From Pedobacter chinensis (GTDB lineage: Bacteria; Bacteroidota; Bacteroidia; Sphingobacteriales; Sphingobacteriaceae): a stretch of DNA of 64,000 nucleotides. Positions 46,089 to 54,289 of the stretch are shown piece after piece. The notes beneath the pieces were generated by a model. It was not told the origin of the DNA. It worked only from the letters and a program-made list of their open reading frames with translations, and did not search any database. Both the position numbers and the translations under genes were made by a program. The stretch covers positions 558,001 through 622,000 of the forward strand of contig NZ_QPKV01000002.1 in NCBI RefSeq assembly GCF_003339865.1, written 5' to 3'. Positions within the stretch are counted from its first letter, which is position 1, and each line of letters starts with the position of its first letter.

Positions 46089-46126
46089 CTGCCAAATACT
46101 GCCTTTCAAAGCCAACGGGTGCAACC
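46089..46126 (+). promoter_or_regulatory. Array site 7: phased GCC words upstream of the second HTH pair
   Basis: Words CTGCCAAATA, CTGCCTTTCA, AAGCCAACGG, GTGCAACC start every 10 bp; the last has GCA instead of GCC. It ends about 60 bp before the ATG at 46187, with a -7-like TAAATTCG in between. Confidence 0.65.
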
Positions 46127-46186
46127 TTTCCTAACCCTGCAAAAAGCCTTTATAAATTCGACTTCCACAGAAAAATTGAGCAGACT

Positions 46187-46498
46187 ATGGAAGTTATCGC
46201 AGTACAGAAATCCGCATTAGACGGAATGAAGAATGATATAAAGGAGCTTTTGGAACTGACCGAAAAAGCCACTCGGAAATACACGCCCATTTTCAAGGAA
46301 GAGCAATGGCTCGATAACCAGGAAGTGTGCCTGATGATGAACATTACCAAACGGACTTTGCAGACCTACAAGGACAAAGGCTTGCTGCCTCATTCAAAAC
46401 TGAACCGTAAGAACTATTATAAACTTTCGGATGTACAGGCTTTGCTCGAAGCCGGACAGCCGTACAATACTGTTGAAAATGGATTTATTCACGAATGA
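46187..46498 (+). CDS. Helix-turn-helix (HTH_17-like) protein, third copy
   Basis: A 103-residue protein whose core WLDNQEVCLMMNITKRTLQT and wing KLNRKNYYKLSDVQALLEAG match the HTH_17/MerR-like proteins at 7322 and 7681. It is probably a DNA-binding regulator or excision factor. It overlaps the next gene by 20 bp in another frame. Confidence 0.8.
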   Translation: MEVIAVQKSALDGMKNDIKELLELTEKATRKYTPIFKEEQWLDNQEVCLMMNITKRTLQTYKDKGLLPHSKLNRKNYYKLSDVQALLEAGQPYNTVENGFIHE

Positions 46499-46769
46499 CA
46501 ATGACGAAATCATCGCCCATAAGGAAATGATTAGGCAGCTAAGAAACCGTATTGAAAGCATATTGAAAAACTACCGCCCTGTAATGAACGGAGAAATTTA
46601 CTTGTCGGGCGAAGATGTCTGCAAGCTGCTCCATATCAGCAAGCGGACTTTACAGCAATACCGTGATGATAATATTCTGCCGTATATACAAATAGGCGGT
46701 AAAATTATTTATAAGGAAACGGATATTATGACCATACTGGAGCAAAATTATAGCAGCATTAAAGTATAG
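46479..46769 (+). CDS. Helix-turn-helix (HTH_17-like) protein, fourth copy
   Basis: A 96-residue protein from ATG 46479; the frame is open further upstream but only inside the preceding gene. The core YLSGEDVCKLLHISKRTLQQ followed by the wing ILPYIQIGGKIIYKETDIM is the same fold as its neighbour. The pair mirrors the one at 7322/7681, also behind a phased array. It ends at the convergent polymerase gene with no gap. Confidence 0.78.
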   Translation: MDLFTNDNDEIIAHKEMIRQLRNRIESILKNYRPVMNGEIYLSGEDVCKLLHISKRTLQQYRDDNILPYIQIGGKIIYKETDIMTILEQNYSSIKV

Positions 46770-49709
46770 CTAAACGCTTCTTGGGTCGGGTTTAATGGGC
46801 ATCATCGCACAGCGATGTACTTCTATGGCGGGACTATCGTAATCTACAACTGCTTTGCCTTCTATCAGATAAAGACCATTACCCCGCAATGGCGATTTTT
46901 GGAGGCTTTGCGGAAAATGTACCGTATCAATAAAATCGCCGTTCACATCAATGAATGTTCCGAATTTCATCAGACTTTTGTTTTTAGTCCGTACCGTTTT
47001 GGATGCAACCAAATGAGCAACTGTTCTCACAATCTGCCCACGATATGAAGCCAGTGTTTTTGCATTTGCATTACCCCGATAATCCGATTTGGCGAGGTCA
47101 AAAATACTGCCCGAAACGGGAAAGCCCATTAGCTCAATTTCATCATAAAGGTGCTCCAATTCATCGGTAACGAATACAGGCAATTGTGGTTTTTCGGTAC
47201 TACTCTCGAACAACTGTCCGACCTGTGATTTGGTATTCCTGCTTTTATTCAAAAGCAAATGTGCTTCCCAAAGCAGTTCCTTTTTTCCTACTCCCAAAAA
47301 ACGGAATGCTCCACAACGAATAAGGATAATTAGCTGTTCTAATCCTGCACCAGTACGCAGGTTGAAATTTTCCAGACTTAGGTAAGCTCCGTTGCGTTCC
47401 CGCTCTTCAGGGATAAGCTGAGCTAATCTATTTTCGAGGTTCAGCAGACAGTCAAATCCTAAATAGATATCGCTCCCGTCAATGGACGTATCAAAGGCAC
47501 TTTTGTTTACACAAGGTAGGCAGATATTTCCACCTGCTTTTCTCGCTTCATTTATGTAAACCTCACGGGAATAAAAGCCACCGTAGTTATTAAGTACACT
47601 AACCATAAATTCCAATGGGTAGTAGGTTTTTAAGTATAAGCTCTGATAACTTTCTACTGCAAAAGATGCACTGTGCGCCTTGTTAAAGCTGTATCCTGCA
47701 AATGATTGCATTTGCCGCCAAACCTCTTTGGCTACCTCATCGGGATAACCTTTCTCACGGCAATTGCTGTGATATTTGTCTTCAATCTCTGCCAAATGAT
47801 TAACGTTCCGGTATTTTCCACTCATCATACGCCTCAATACATCGGCTTCCGCTAAATCCAAACCTCCGAAATGATGCCCTATTTTCATCACATCTTCCTG
47901 ATATACCATAATACCGTAAGTGTCCTCCAACTGCTCTTTAAAAGCAGGGTGGATATACTCAACCTTTTCGGGGTTCAGATGCCTTTCAATATACGCTTGC
48001 ATCATTCCTGATGAAGCCACGCCCGGGCGAATGATAGAGCTTGCAGCGACCAATGTGAGGTAATTATCGCACCGTAATTTGCCTATCAGTTGTCGCATTG
48101 CCGGACTTTCGATATAAAAGCAACCGACAGTATTTGCCGAACGCAGTTGCTCCGCAATAACAGGGTCGGTAAAGAACCGTTTGGGGTTTGAGGTATCTAC
48201 CGTTATATCTTTGTTGGCACGTATCAATTCCTTGCAATCTTTGATGTGTCCAATGCCTCTTTGGGAAAGAATATCAAACTTTTCAAAGCCAATATCTTCT
48301 GCCACATACATATCATACTGTACGGTAGGCAATCCTTTTGGTGGGTAGTCCAGTGCAGAATAATACGTGAGTGGCTTGTCAGAAATCAAAACGCCCGAAG
48401 CGTGTATCGTTCGCTGGTTCGGAAAGTCTGCCATCTGATTATACACAGACAATATTGTATTGGTTACTTCATTTTTATTGAGCATACTTTCCGGCTCGTT
48501 TACAAGACGGTCTATTTCACTTTTAGGCAGTCCATAAACCTTCCCCAATTCACGGATAATGGAACGGTCACTGAATGTTCCCATTGCACCCATTAGTGCG
48601 GTATGTTCACTCTGATATCGCCTGAAAATGTAATCGTACATTTCGTCACGGTCACGCCACGAAAAGTCAATATCAAAGTCTGGTGGGCTTTTACGCTTGG
48701 GGTTCAGGAAACGTTCAAAATACAGGTTCAGTTCAATGGGGCATACATCCGTAATACCTAAACAGTAGGCTACAATACTATTTGCCCCGCTGCCTCTGCC
48801 AACATAGTGAAAATTTCGGCTTCTCGCATATCGACATATATCGTCTGTAATGAGAAAATAGCTGGAAAAATTGAGGTTGTCAATTATATCCAACTCCTTT
48901 AATACACGCTCTTTCGCCTGTTTGTCATTTGCACCATATCTTTTGGCAAAACCGTTAATAGCGTATTTGTATAAGAGTTGCTTGTCATCAAATCGGTTTC
49001 CCGTAAAGGTCTTACGGTTTTTTGTGCTTTTAAAATCAAAACTAAAACTGCATTCAGCCAGTAAACGGTTGGTGTTTTCTATCAATATAGGTACTGGATT
49101 GTACGCTTTAATAAGTGCTGCCTTGCTTATGAAAATTTCACTTTCCTGTGCGATTTGCTCCTGCGACAATTGGGAAATAAGAATATTGTTATCAATAGCC
49201 CTCAATTGCTTGTGGAGTTGAAAATCGGCTTGCAGGAATGAAATAGGTTGTAATACTACATAACGTTCCCAATGCTTTTTGGGAGCAACAATAAATTTAT
49301 TGATTTCCTGTGGACGGATGCCGATGTATTCATTATCCTTTAGTGCCTGTTCCTTAATCGAGCCAAAGGGATAAACCACAAATGCGTTTTTAAATTCGGG
49401 TGCTACGGTTGGTAAGTCTGATTTGTTACGGTTGGCAAAGGTCATTAAATCGTTCAGTTCCTTAAAGCCCTCTTCGTTTTTAGCAATTCCAACGTATAAG
49501 AACTGATTGCCGTTCCTGAAATCCATTCCTGCCAATCCATTTATCCCTGCTTCACGGCATTGTTTGATAAAATCCAATGTTGCCGAAGAATTATTAATGT
49601 CCGTCAATACTGCCGTATCATAACCATATGTACGAAGGTTCTCAATGAGCGTTGCAAGGCTCATTGTACCGTACCTCAAACTAAAATAGCTGTGCAGATT
49701 AACTAACAT
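46770..49709 (-). CDS. DnaE-type DNA polymerase III alpha subunit, ICE copy
   Basis: A 979-residue family C polymerase. The N-terminal PHP domain starts LHSYFSLRYGTMSLATLIEN, and the catalytic aspartates are in PPDFDIDF (D344, D346, D348), with GRGSGANSIVAYCLGITDVCP just before. It is shorter than a typical replicative DnaE of about 1150 residues. Together with the DinB-like polymerase 14 bp upstream and a divergent LexA/S24-like regulator, it resembles the ImuB-DnaE2 damage-tolerance cassette. I infer a role in error-prone repair synthesis rather than bulk replication. Confidence 0.88.
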   Translation of the reverse strand: MLVNLHSYFSLRYGTMSLATLIENLRTYGYDTAVLTDINNSSATLDFIKQCREAGINGLAGMDFRNGNQFLYVGIAKNEEGFKELNDLMTFANRNKSDLPTVAPEFKNAFVVYPFGSIKEQALKDNEYIGIRPQEINKFIVAPKKHWERYVVLQPISFLQADFQLHKQLRAIDNNILISQLSQEQIAQESEIFISKAALIKAYNPVPILIENTNRLLAECSFSFDFKSTKNRKTFTGNRFDDKQLLYKYAINGFAKRYGANDKQAKERVLKELDIIDNLNFSSYFLITDDICRYARSRNFHYVGRGSGANSIVAYCLGITDVCPIELNLYFERFLNPKRKSPPDFDIDFSWRDRDEMYDYIFRRYQSEHTALMGAMGTFSDRSIIRELGKVYGLPKSEIDRLVNEPESMLNKNEVTNTILSVYNQMADFPNQRTIHASGVLISDKPLTYYSALDYPPKGLPTVQYDMYVAEDIGFEKFDILSQRGIGHIKDCKELIRANKDITVDTSNPKRFFTDPVIAEQLRSANTVGCFYIESPAMRQLIGKLRCDNYLTLVAASSIIRPGVASSGMMQAYIERHLNPEKVEYIHPAFKEQLEDTYGIMVYQEDVMKIGHHFGGLDLAEADVLRRMMSGKYRNVNHLAEIEDKYHSNCREKGYPDEVAKEVWRQMQSFAGYSFNKAHSASFAVESYQSLYLKTYYPLEFMVSVLNNYGGFYSREVYINEARKAGGNICLPCVNKSAFDTSIDGSDIYLGFDCLLNLENRLAQLIPEERERNGAYLSLENFNLRTGAGLEQLIILIRCGAFRFLGVGKKELLWEAHLLLNKSRNTKSQVGQLFESSTEKPQLPVFVTDELEHLYDEIELMGFPVSGSIFDLAKSDYRGNANAKTLASYRGQIVRTVAHLVASKTVRTKNKSLMKFGTFIDVNGDFIDTVHFPQSLQKSPLRGNGLYLIEGKAVVDYDSPAIEVHRCAMMPIKPDPRSV

Positions 49710-49723
49710 AACAAAATTGAATT

Positions 49724-50863
49724 TTAAAGTGCAAAACCACGCATTACCGATTGATGCCCGTACCGTATTCTGATATTGTCCATTGCTCGGGAAAGGTTTA
49801 TGTCTTCAAGCGTATCATCAAATAAATCTGCCTGATACGAGCCTGTTATCAGATTGCTGAATTTGACCCCAATCAGGCGTATGAGCATACGACGGCTATA
49901 TAACTTTTTAAAAAGCTGAAGTACCTTTTCGGAAATTACCCGCTCTGATGCAGTAAATGCAATTTTGGCTTGTGTAGTATGGGTATCGAAATTGCTATAA
50001 CGGATTTTTATCGTAATGCAGGAAGTCAATTTGCCATCTTTCCGAAGGTCAAAAGCGAGTTCATCTACCATTGAAAGCATTATTCTTCTCAATAGTTCCA
50101 TATCAATAGTGTCTTGCTCAAAAGTGTGTTCCTTGCTCATACTTTTTTGCTGATGAAATGGCAATACCTCACTGTTGTCTATACCATTGGCTTTGTTCCA
50201 AATGCTGATACCATTTTCGCCTAATACCTGCTTCATTGTAAATACGTTCATCTGTTGCAAGGTGTAAATATGGGATATACCCATATTACGGAGTAAAGGA
50301 TAGGTCTTTTCGCCGATGCCTGGTATTTTACGAATGGAAAGCGGTGCTAAAAAAGGCTTTTCTGTTCCGCCATCTACTTTGCGCTCTCCGCAGGGTTTGG
50401 CTTCTCCGGTAGCAATTTTGCTCACGGTCTTATTTGCTGATAAACCAAACGATATGGGTAACCCTGTTTCTTTGATGATACGCTGCCTAAGTTCCTGTGT
50501 CAGCTTCCACGTACCAAAAAACTTATCCATTCCGCTCATATCCAAATAGTGTTCATCAATAGATGCTTTTTCCACTACCGGGATTTTTTCTTCGATGATT
50601 TCTGTAACGATATTGGAGTATTTGCTGTATAGGTCGTGGTCGCCCCGCACCAATATAGCTTCGGGGCAAAGCTGTCTCGCCAGTCGCATCGGCATAGCAG
50701 AATGCACACCGAATTTACGTGCTTCGTAACTGCACGAAGCTACAACACCACGGTCGGAACTGCCTCCAATCAATACAGGTTTTCCAGTAAGGTTGCTGTT
50801 TAAAAGGCGTTCAACAGAAACAAAAAAGGTATCTAAATCGCAATGTACAATGGTACGTTCCAT
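49724..50863 (-). CDS. Y-family DNA polymerase (DinB/Pol IV-like)
   Basis: A 379-residue translesion polymerase. Catalytic acidic residues are D9 and D11 (HCDLDTFF) and D103-E104 (SIDEHYLD). The helix-hairpin-helix region reads SIRKIPGIGEKTYPLLRNMGI. Near the C terminus QADLF (344-348) matches the beta-clamp-binding motif QxxLF, so it should dock on the sliding clamp. It starts beside a 14-bp inverted repeat shared with the divergent S24 regulator, suggesting damage-inducible control. Confidence 0.93.
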   Translation of the reverse strand: MERTIVHCDLDTFFVSVERLLNSNLTGKPVLIGGSSDRGVVASCSYEARKFGVHSAMPMRLARQLCPEAILVRGDHDLYSKYSNIVTEIIEEKIPVVEKASIDEHYLDMSGMDKFFGTWKLTQELRQRIIKETGLPISFGLSANKTVSKIATGEAKPCGERKVDGGTEKPFLAPLSIRKIPGIGEKTYPLLRNMGISHIYTLQQMNVFTMKQVLGENGISIWNKANGIDNSEVLPFHQQKSMSKEHTFEQDTIDMELLRRIMLSMVDELAFDLRKDGKLTSCITIKIRYSNFDTHTTQAKIAFTASERVISEKVLQLFKKLYSRRMLIRLIGVKFSNLITGSYQADLFDDTLEDINLSRAMDNIRIRYGHQSVMRGFAL

Positions 50864-50894
50864 AACTCACAAAATCTTAATTGTCAAAATTACT

Positions 50895-50937
50895 AAGATT
50901 TGTAGCAAAATATTTTATCTTTGTTGCTACAAATCTT
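50895..50937. promoter_or_regulatory. Operator-like inverted repeat between dinB-like and S24 genes
   Basis: AAGATTTGTAGCAA (50895-50908) and TTGCTACAAATCTT (50924-50937) are perfect 14-bp inverted arms 15 bp apart. TATCTTTG (50916-50923), a -7 box for the S24 gene, lies between the arms, and TAATTTTG on the minus strand (50885-50892) fits a -7 box for the polymerase genes. A dimeric repressor bound here could silence both directions. Confidence 0.75.
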
Positions 50938-50941
50938 CGCA

Positions 50942-51715
50942 ATGTTGTTGCTATCTGAAAATATAAGGTATTTACGTGGTCAGCTTGGTTACTCTCAACA
51001 ACGGGTAGCTGATGACCTTATTATAACCCGTGGTCGTTATGGGAAGTATGAAGACAACGTAGCAGAACCACCAATTGAAATTCTATTAAAGATTTCAAGA
51101 TATTACAATGTCAGTATAGATTTATTGGTCTCCGTGGATTTAAAAAAATACCCCTTAAAAGATATTTTGGAATTGCCAGACAACCGAATTTTATTGCCTG
51201 TAAAGGTTGATAATAGAGGGGAAAACAAAATTGAAATTATACCGCATAAAGCCTCAATGGGCTACCTGAACGGATATGCAGACCCCGAATATATCGAAAG
51301 CCTACAAACCATTTCTTTGCCTTTCCTGACATTTGGAAAGTACAGAGCTTTTCCTGCCGATGGAGGTTCTATGCCTCCCCATCAGGATAGTTCGTATATT
51401 ATCGGAAAGTATCTGGAGCAACTGACTGATTTAAAAGTAGGGAAAACCTATGTTTTTATAACTCGAAGTGAAGGGATTACCTATAAACGACTATCAGGTG
51501 TTTTTGATGAAGCGTTGGAGGTGTGTCCCGACAATTCTTGTTTTAAACCTTACAATATTCCGCTTTGGGATATATTTGAAATATGGGAATATGCTTGCAG
51601 TATTGCAACAAAGGAATTTTCTAAAGATGATTTGCAGTTGGATAGTGTCGCCATTATGCGAATGTTACGGGAATTAAAAAATGAAGTGAAAGAATTGAAG
51701 GAGAAAACTAGATAA
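50942..51715 (+). CDS. LexA/CI-like repressor: HTH_XRE + S24 peptidase
   Basis: 257 residues from ATG 50942; a TTG start at 50921 lies inside the operator and is unlikely. Residues 5-65 are an XRE helix-turn-helix (SENIRYLRGQLGYSQQRVAD). The C-terminal half is an S24 peptidase domain with the serine in PADGGSMPP (S143) and the lysine in GITYKRL (K182). LexA-type proteins cleave themselves at Ala-Gly when RecA filaments form; the equivalent point here appears to be KASMGYL (104-107), so the Ala-Gly bond is interrupted. It probably represses itself and the two polymerase genes through the inverted repeat just upstream. A short coiled C terminus is an extension. Confidence 0.85.
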   Translation: MLLLSENIRYLRGQLGYSQQRVADDLIITRGRYGKYEDNVAEPPIEILLKISRYYNVSIDLLVSVDLKKYPLKDILELPDNRILLPVKVDNRGENKIEIIPHKASMGYLNGYADPEYIESLQTISLPFLTFGKYRAFPADGGSMPPHQDSSYIIGKYLEQLTDLKVGKTYVFITRSEGITYKRLSGVFDEALEVCPDNSCFKPYNIPLWDIFEIWEYACSIATKEFSKDDLQLDSVAIMRMLRELKNEVKELKEKTR

Positions 51716-52017
51716 AGCTATTTCTCATAGGCTTTGGTAATTATTAACCAAATATATGTTGCTGAACTTTTATAGCTTCACTATATTTGTATTTGAAAAT
51801 ATAGAAAATACTTAAAGTGTTTTTGCTTTAGGTCTTGGTACTAAAAACTGGTAATTTTTGTAACCCCGAGGCAATAAGTAAGAACGCTCACGTTATGGCG
51901 TGGGCGCTCGCTTATTCGGGGTTTGGGCGTACCAGTGCCTTAGTATCGGTAAGTGTGGTTGCCTACGCCTCTTTTTTTGTGCAGGGTTCCACTTACTAAA
52001 CATTAAAAATTGGTATT
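51716..52017 (+). other. 302-bp leader containing a structured element
   Basis: No credible gene. The first ~110 bp are AT-rich. The rest holds the nested fold described separately (51837-51947) and one more 7-bp stem, GTAAGTG (51949) with CACTTAC (ending 51996), just before the gene at 52018. Confidence 0.6.
51837..51947 (+). ncRNA. Putative structured RNA or leader (four nested stems)
   Basis: Nested pairings can be drawn by eye, from outside in. GGTACTAA (51837) pairs with TTAGTATC (ending 51947). ACTGGTA (51847) pairs with TACCAGT (51930). CCCCGA (51864) pairs with TCGGGG (ending 51921), and AATAAG (51873) with CTTATT (51911); these two stems share one base. CGCTCACG (51885) pairs with CGTGGGCG (ending 51906). 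The two imperfect pairs are G-U in plus-strand RNA and would be mismatches in minus-strand RNA, so the fold favours transcription towards 52018. I cannot match it to a known RNA family. Confidence 0.5.
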
Positions 52018-52467
52018 ATGAACACTGTAAACAACCCCGAACAAACCAACATTGCCTTTATCAATGATAAAAGCCCGATTTTGGATTTGACCAGCAACGA
52101 CCTCGTTGCTTCAGGAATTAATGTATTGTTCCGTTCAGAAAGCATTGAGGACGGACTATCGCAATTATCCGCTTTAAAAACACTTCCTAAAGCCTGTATT
52201 ATTGACCTTGATTTTCACGACAAGAATGTGCTGGCACAGCTTCGGGAATTAAAGTCGAAATATCCAAATATCAAACTGATTGCCCATAGTGATATTGATA
52301 CAGATGAAACGGTAAAAAGTCTTTTGGGAATTGGTTTTGAAAATTATCTGCTTATCGGTAGCGATGCGGACGATTTTAAAACAGCAATTGAGGGAGTTAT
52401 CAATGACAAAAGATATTTTAGTGTGGGAGTATCGAAAATTGCCCACGAATATTTTGACAATAAATAA
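52018..52467 (+). CDS. Receiver-domain-like protein without output domain
   Basis: A 149-residue protein that resembles a response-regulator receiver: a hydrophobic strand with an acidic residue (KACIIDLDFHD, the D at the phosphoacceptor-like position), and a later KLIAHSDI strand and a C-terminal helix. It lacks a helix-turn-helix. Key acidic residues at the N-terminal pocket are poorly conserved, so phosphorylation is uncertain. It is preceded by a structured leader and followed by another hairpin-rich stretch. Confidence 0.6.
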   Translation: MNTVNNPEQTNIAFINDKSPILDLTSNDLVASGINVLFRSESIEDGLSQLSALKTLPKACIIDLDFHDKNVLAQLRELKSKYPNIKLIAHSDIDTDETVKSLLGIGFENYLLIGSDADDFKTAIEGVINDKRYFSVGVSKIAHEYFDNK

Positions 52468-52507
52468 TCATCCAGCTTCAATAGTATAAAAATATCTGTT
52501 CTAATCA

Positions 52508-52734
52508 GGCGGCGTTCTTTTGCTTCTTTTCTTTGGTCGCTTATGTGGAAAGAAAAGAAGTCGTCTAAAACAACGAAAGGGATACCGAATATCCCACGCA
52601 AATAATGTCGCAACCTGTTTGATAAAATGTGAAGTGAGGACGGTGCGATGCAATACATTTTGGCAAAGTGGTTGCACCGATTTAAATGCGAAAAGGCGGT
52701 TCCGACCAACGGAAGGAAGTGTCTTTTCGCCGCC
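52508..52734. ncRNA. Hairpin-rich conserved-looking intergenic element
   Basis: A ~227-bp region between convergent genes. An outer stem GGCGGCG (52508) / CGCCGCC (ending 52734) could enclose five hairpins: CTTCTTTTCTTT/AAAGAAAAGAAG (52523-52560, 12 bp perfect), GGGATA/TATCCC (52579-52595), CGGTGC/GCACCG (52641-52679), TTCCG/CGGAA (52700-52714) and GCGAAAAG/CTTTTCGC (52688-52730). The last partly competes with the outer stem. Open frames cross it on both strands but look non-coding. It may be a structured RNA, a shared 3' region or a DNA site such as a replication or transfer signal; strand is undecided. Confidence 0.4.
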
Positions 52735-52745
52735 CGATTTTCCCG

Positions 52746-53558
52746 TCAGGCGACTTTTATCGGTTGGGTGCGGTAGTCTTTCAGATTGTGGAAAAAACCT
52801 CTGTATTCGGTCATTCCGTTGCGGAATAAGTTCCATAGTAAAGAGCAACCCATTTGGGTCAATGATGAATTGATAAACAATTCCTGTTTTTCCAATGCTT
52901 CAGCAAGTGAACAACTTGGGGTGTTGTCCTGTTGTTCAGATTGCTTCAGCAAATCACCAAATTCTTCGGTAACAAATGGCAGGCTTGCCACCGTTTCGTA
53001 TTTTTCTGAATTGGGTTGTTTAATAGTTCCTATTGTAGATAGTAACACTTGCCCTGTGTGCCTGCTGTTCCCAAAATCTAACCAATACTTTGGTTCATCT
53101 CGGCTGTAGTTTCTACGGTAGCTGATTTCCTTTAGAATTTCGGCTACACCAAACCTTGTCTGTACATTATCCACACACGTAATATAAATAGTGGATTTTG
53201 CATTTTCGGGTAATCGCCCGAATTTATCCTTTTCAAACTTTTGGGTTTCTGCTTTCCAACTTGTACCCGAAAAGCGGTTGGCTCGGTTTACTAGTGATAC
53301 GGATTTGTACAATCCTGTTTCGCATTCTGCAAAACGCTGTCTGCCTAAATTGGCACTTGTGATGATGTCATCATCCCAAAGTCGGACTTGTAACCCTGCG
53401 TGTCCCAATTCAATTAAGCTGTGGTTCATTTCCATTAAAGCTGTCAATACCTTTGACCCTGTGCCACCTGCTCCGATAAGGTTTACCGTAATGGGATTGG
53501 TCGGATTGATCAGATAATTATCCGTAAAATGTATTTTTGTTTTCTCGGTATTCATCAC
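52746..53558 (-). CDS. PRTRC-system ThiF (E1-like) protein
   Basis: A 270-residue ThiF/E1-fold protein. The nucleotide-binding loop is GAGGTGS (29-35), followed by the acidic strand end in RLWDDD and the conserved ITSANLGRQRF, then TCVDNVQTRF. This is the ThiF component of the PRTRC cassette (ParB-related, ThiF-related cassette) known from plasmids and ICEs. E1 enzymes adenylate the C-terminal glycine of ubiquitin-like proteins; the tiny PRTRC C protein encoded nearby ends in glycine and is the likely partner. It overlaps the B gene by 4 bp. Confidence 0.88.
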   Translation of the reverse strand: MMNTEKTKIHFTDNYLINPTNPITVNLIGAGGTGSKVLTALMEMNHSLIELGHAGLQVRLWDDDIITSANLGRQRFAECETGLYKSVSLVNRANRFSGTSWKAETQKFEKDKFGRLPENAKSTIYITCVDNVQTRFGVAEILKEISYRRNYSRDEPKYWLDFGNSRHTGQVLLSTIGTIKQPNSEKYETVASLPFVTEEFGDLLKQSEQQDNTPSCSLAEALEKQELFINSSLTQMGCSLLWNLFRNGMTEYRGFFHNLKDYRTQPIKVA

Positions 53559-54277
53559 AATAGATTTTTAAGGGTTTTGTTGGTCTTTTTCAATGTTTCT
53601 TTCGGAAAGGGTTTATCCGTATTGATAAGGTCTTTCCAAAGGTTTACAATATTCGTTTTGGTTAAGTTTTCGCATAATGAATGACTGAAATAGGAATTGA
53701 AAAAATAATGCTCCCAAGCCTGTATAAATTCCTCAACCGAAGCCGAATTTTTAATATCAATGCTTACCGTTCCCATACATACATTGCCCTTTTCGTAGAT
53801 ATTGAAGAAAGGTACATAGTGCAAAGGTGTTTTTTCGGTGGGTCTTCTGTCGTTTGCCAAAGCAAAAACAGTCAGACTGGTTTTACTCGCTAACCAAAGC
53901 ATTGCGGGTACTTGTGCCTTTCCGTTGGGTATGCCCAGACTATCGACAAAATACAGTTGTTTTTGCTGTGATTTGGTGTACCATAGCACCTTACCTTTAT
54001 CATTGCTCGGATTGATGTGCAGAATGTTAGTCGGCAAAATTCCCTTCGGTTTTAAAAATGCCTTACTCTTTTCTTCATCAGTCTGTAAAGACTTTGCCAA
54101 TACTTCGGCTTCCTTTACGCTCAATGGGTGTGCATTAACAGGATTGCCATTTTTATCCATATCAAAATGCTCAACATACATTGTCTTTTCCGTTCCTTTG
54201 GCTTCATAAAAAACCAAAGCAGATTTTGGCAGGTACAATGTTCCAAAATTCCCTGTTATGTCGTTTACGCTGTTCAT
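53555..54277 (-). CDS. PRTRC-system protein B (E2-like family)
   Basis: A 240-residue protein in the position and size of PRTRC protein B, a family linked by Burroughs and Aravind to E2-like folds (Prok-E2 group). The region LHYVPFFNIYEKGNVCMGTV contains the single plausible conserved cysteine. It overlaps the ThiF gene by 4 bp, the tight coupling expected for E1/E2 partners. Whether it is an active conjugating enzyme is not established. Confidence 0.75.
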   Translation of the reverse strand: MNSVNDITGNFGTLYLPKSALVFYEAKGTEKTMYVEHFDMDKNGNPVNAHPLSVKEAEVLAKSLQTDEEKSKAFLKPKGILPTNILHINPSNDKGKVLWYTKSQQKQLYFVDSLGIPNGKAQVPAMLWLASKTSLTVFALANDRRPTEKTPLHYVPFFNIYEKGNVCMGTVSIDIKNSASVEEFIQAWEHYFFNSYFSHSLCENLTKTNIVNLWKDLINTDKPFPKETLKKTNKTLKNLL

Positions 54278-54289
54278 TACGTTGTGGTT

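Noticed and set aside
52501..52873. Open frames of about 115 codons on both strands across 52.5-52.87 kb
   Set aside because: They run across several perfect hairpins and into the PRTRC ThiF gene. Nucleotide structure explains the region better than a protein.
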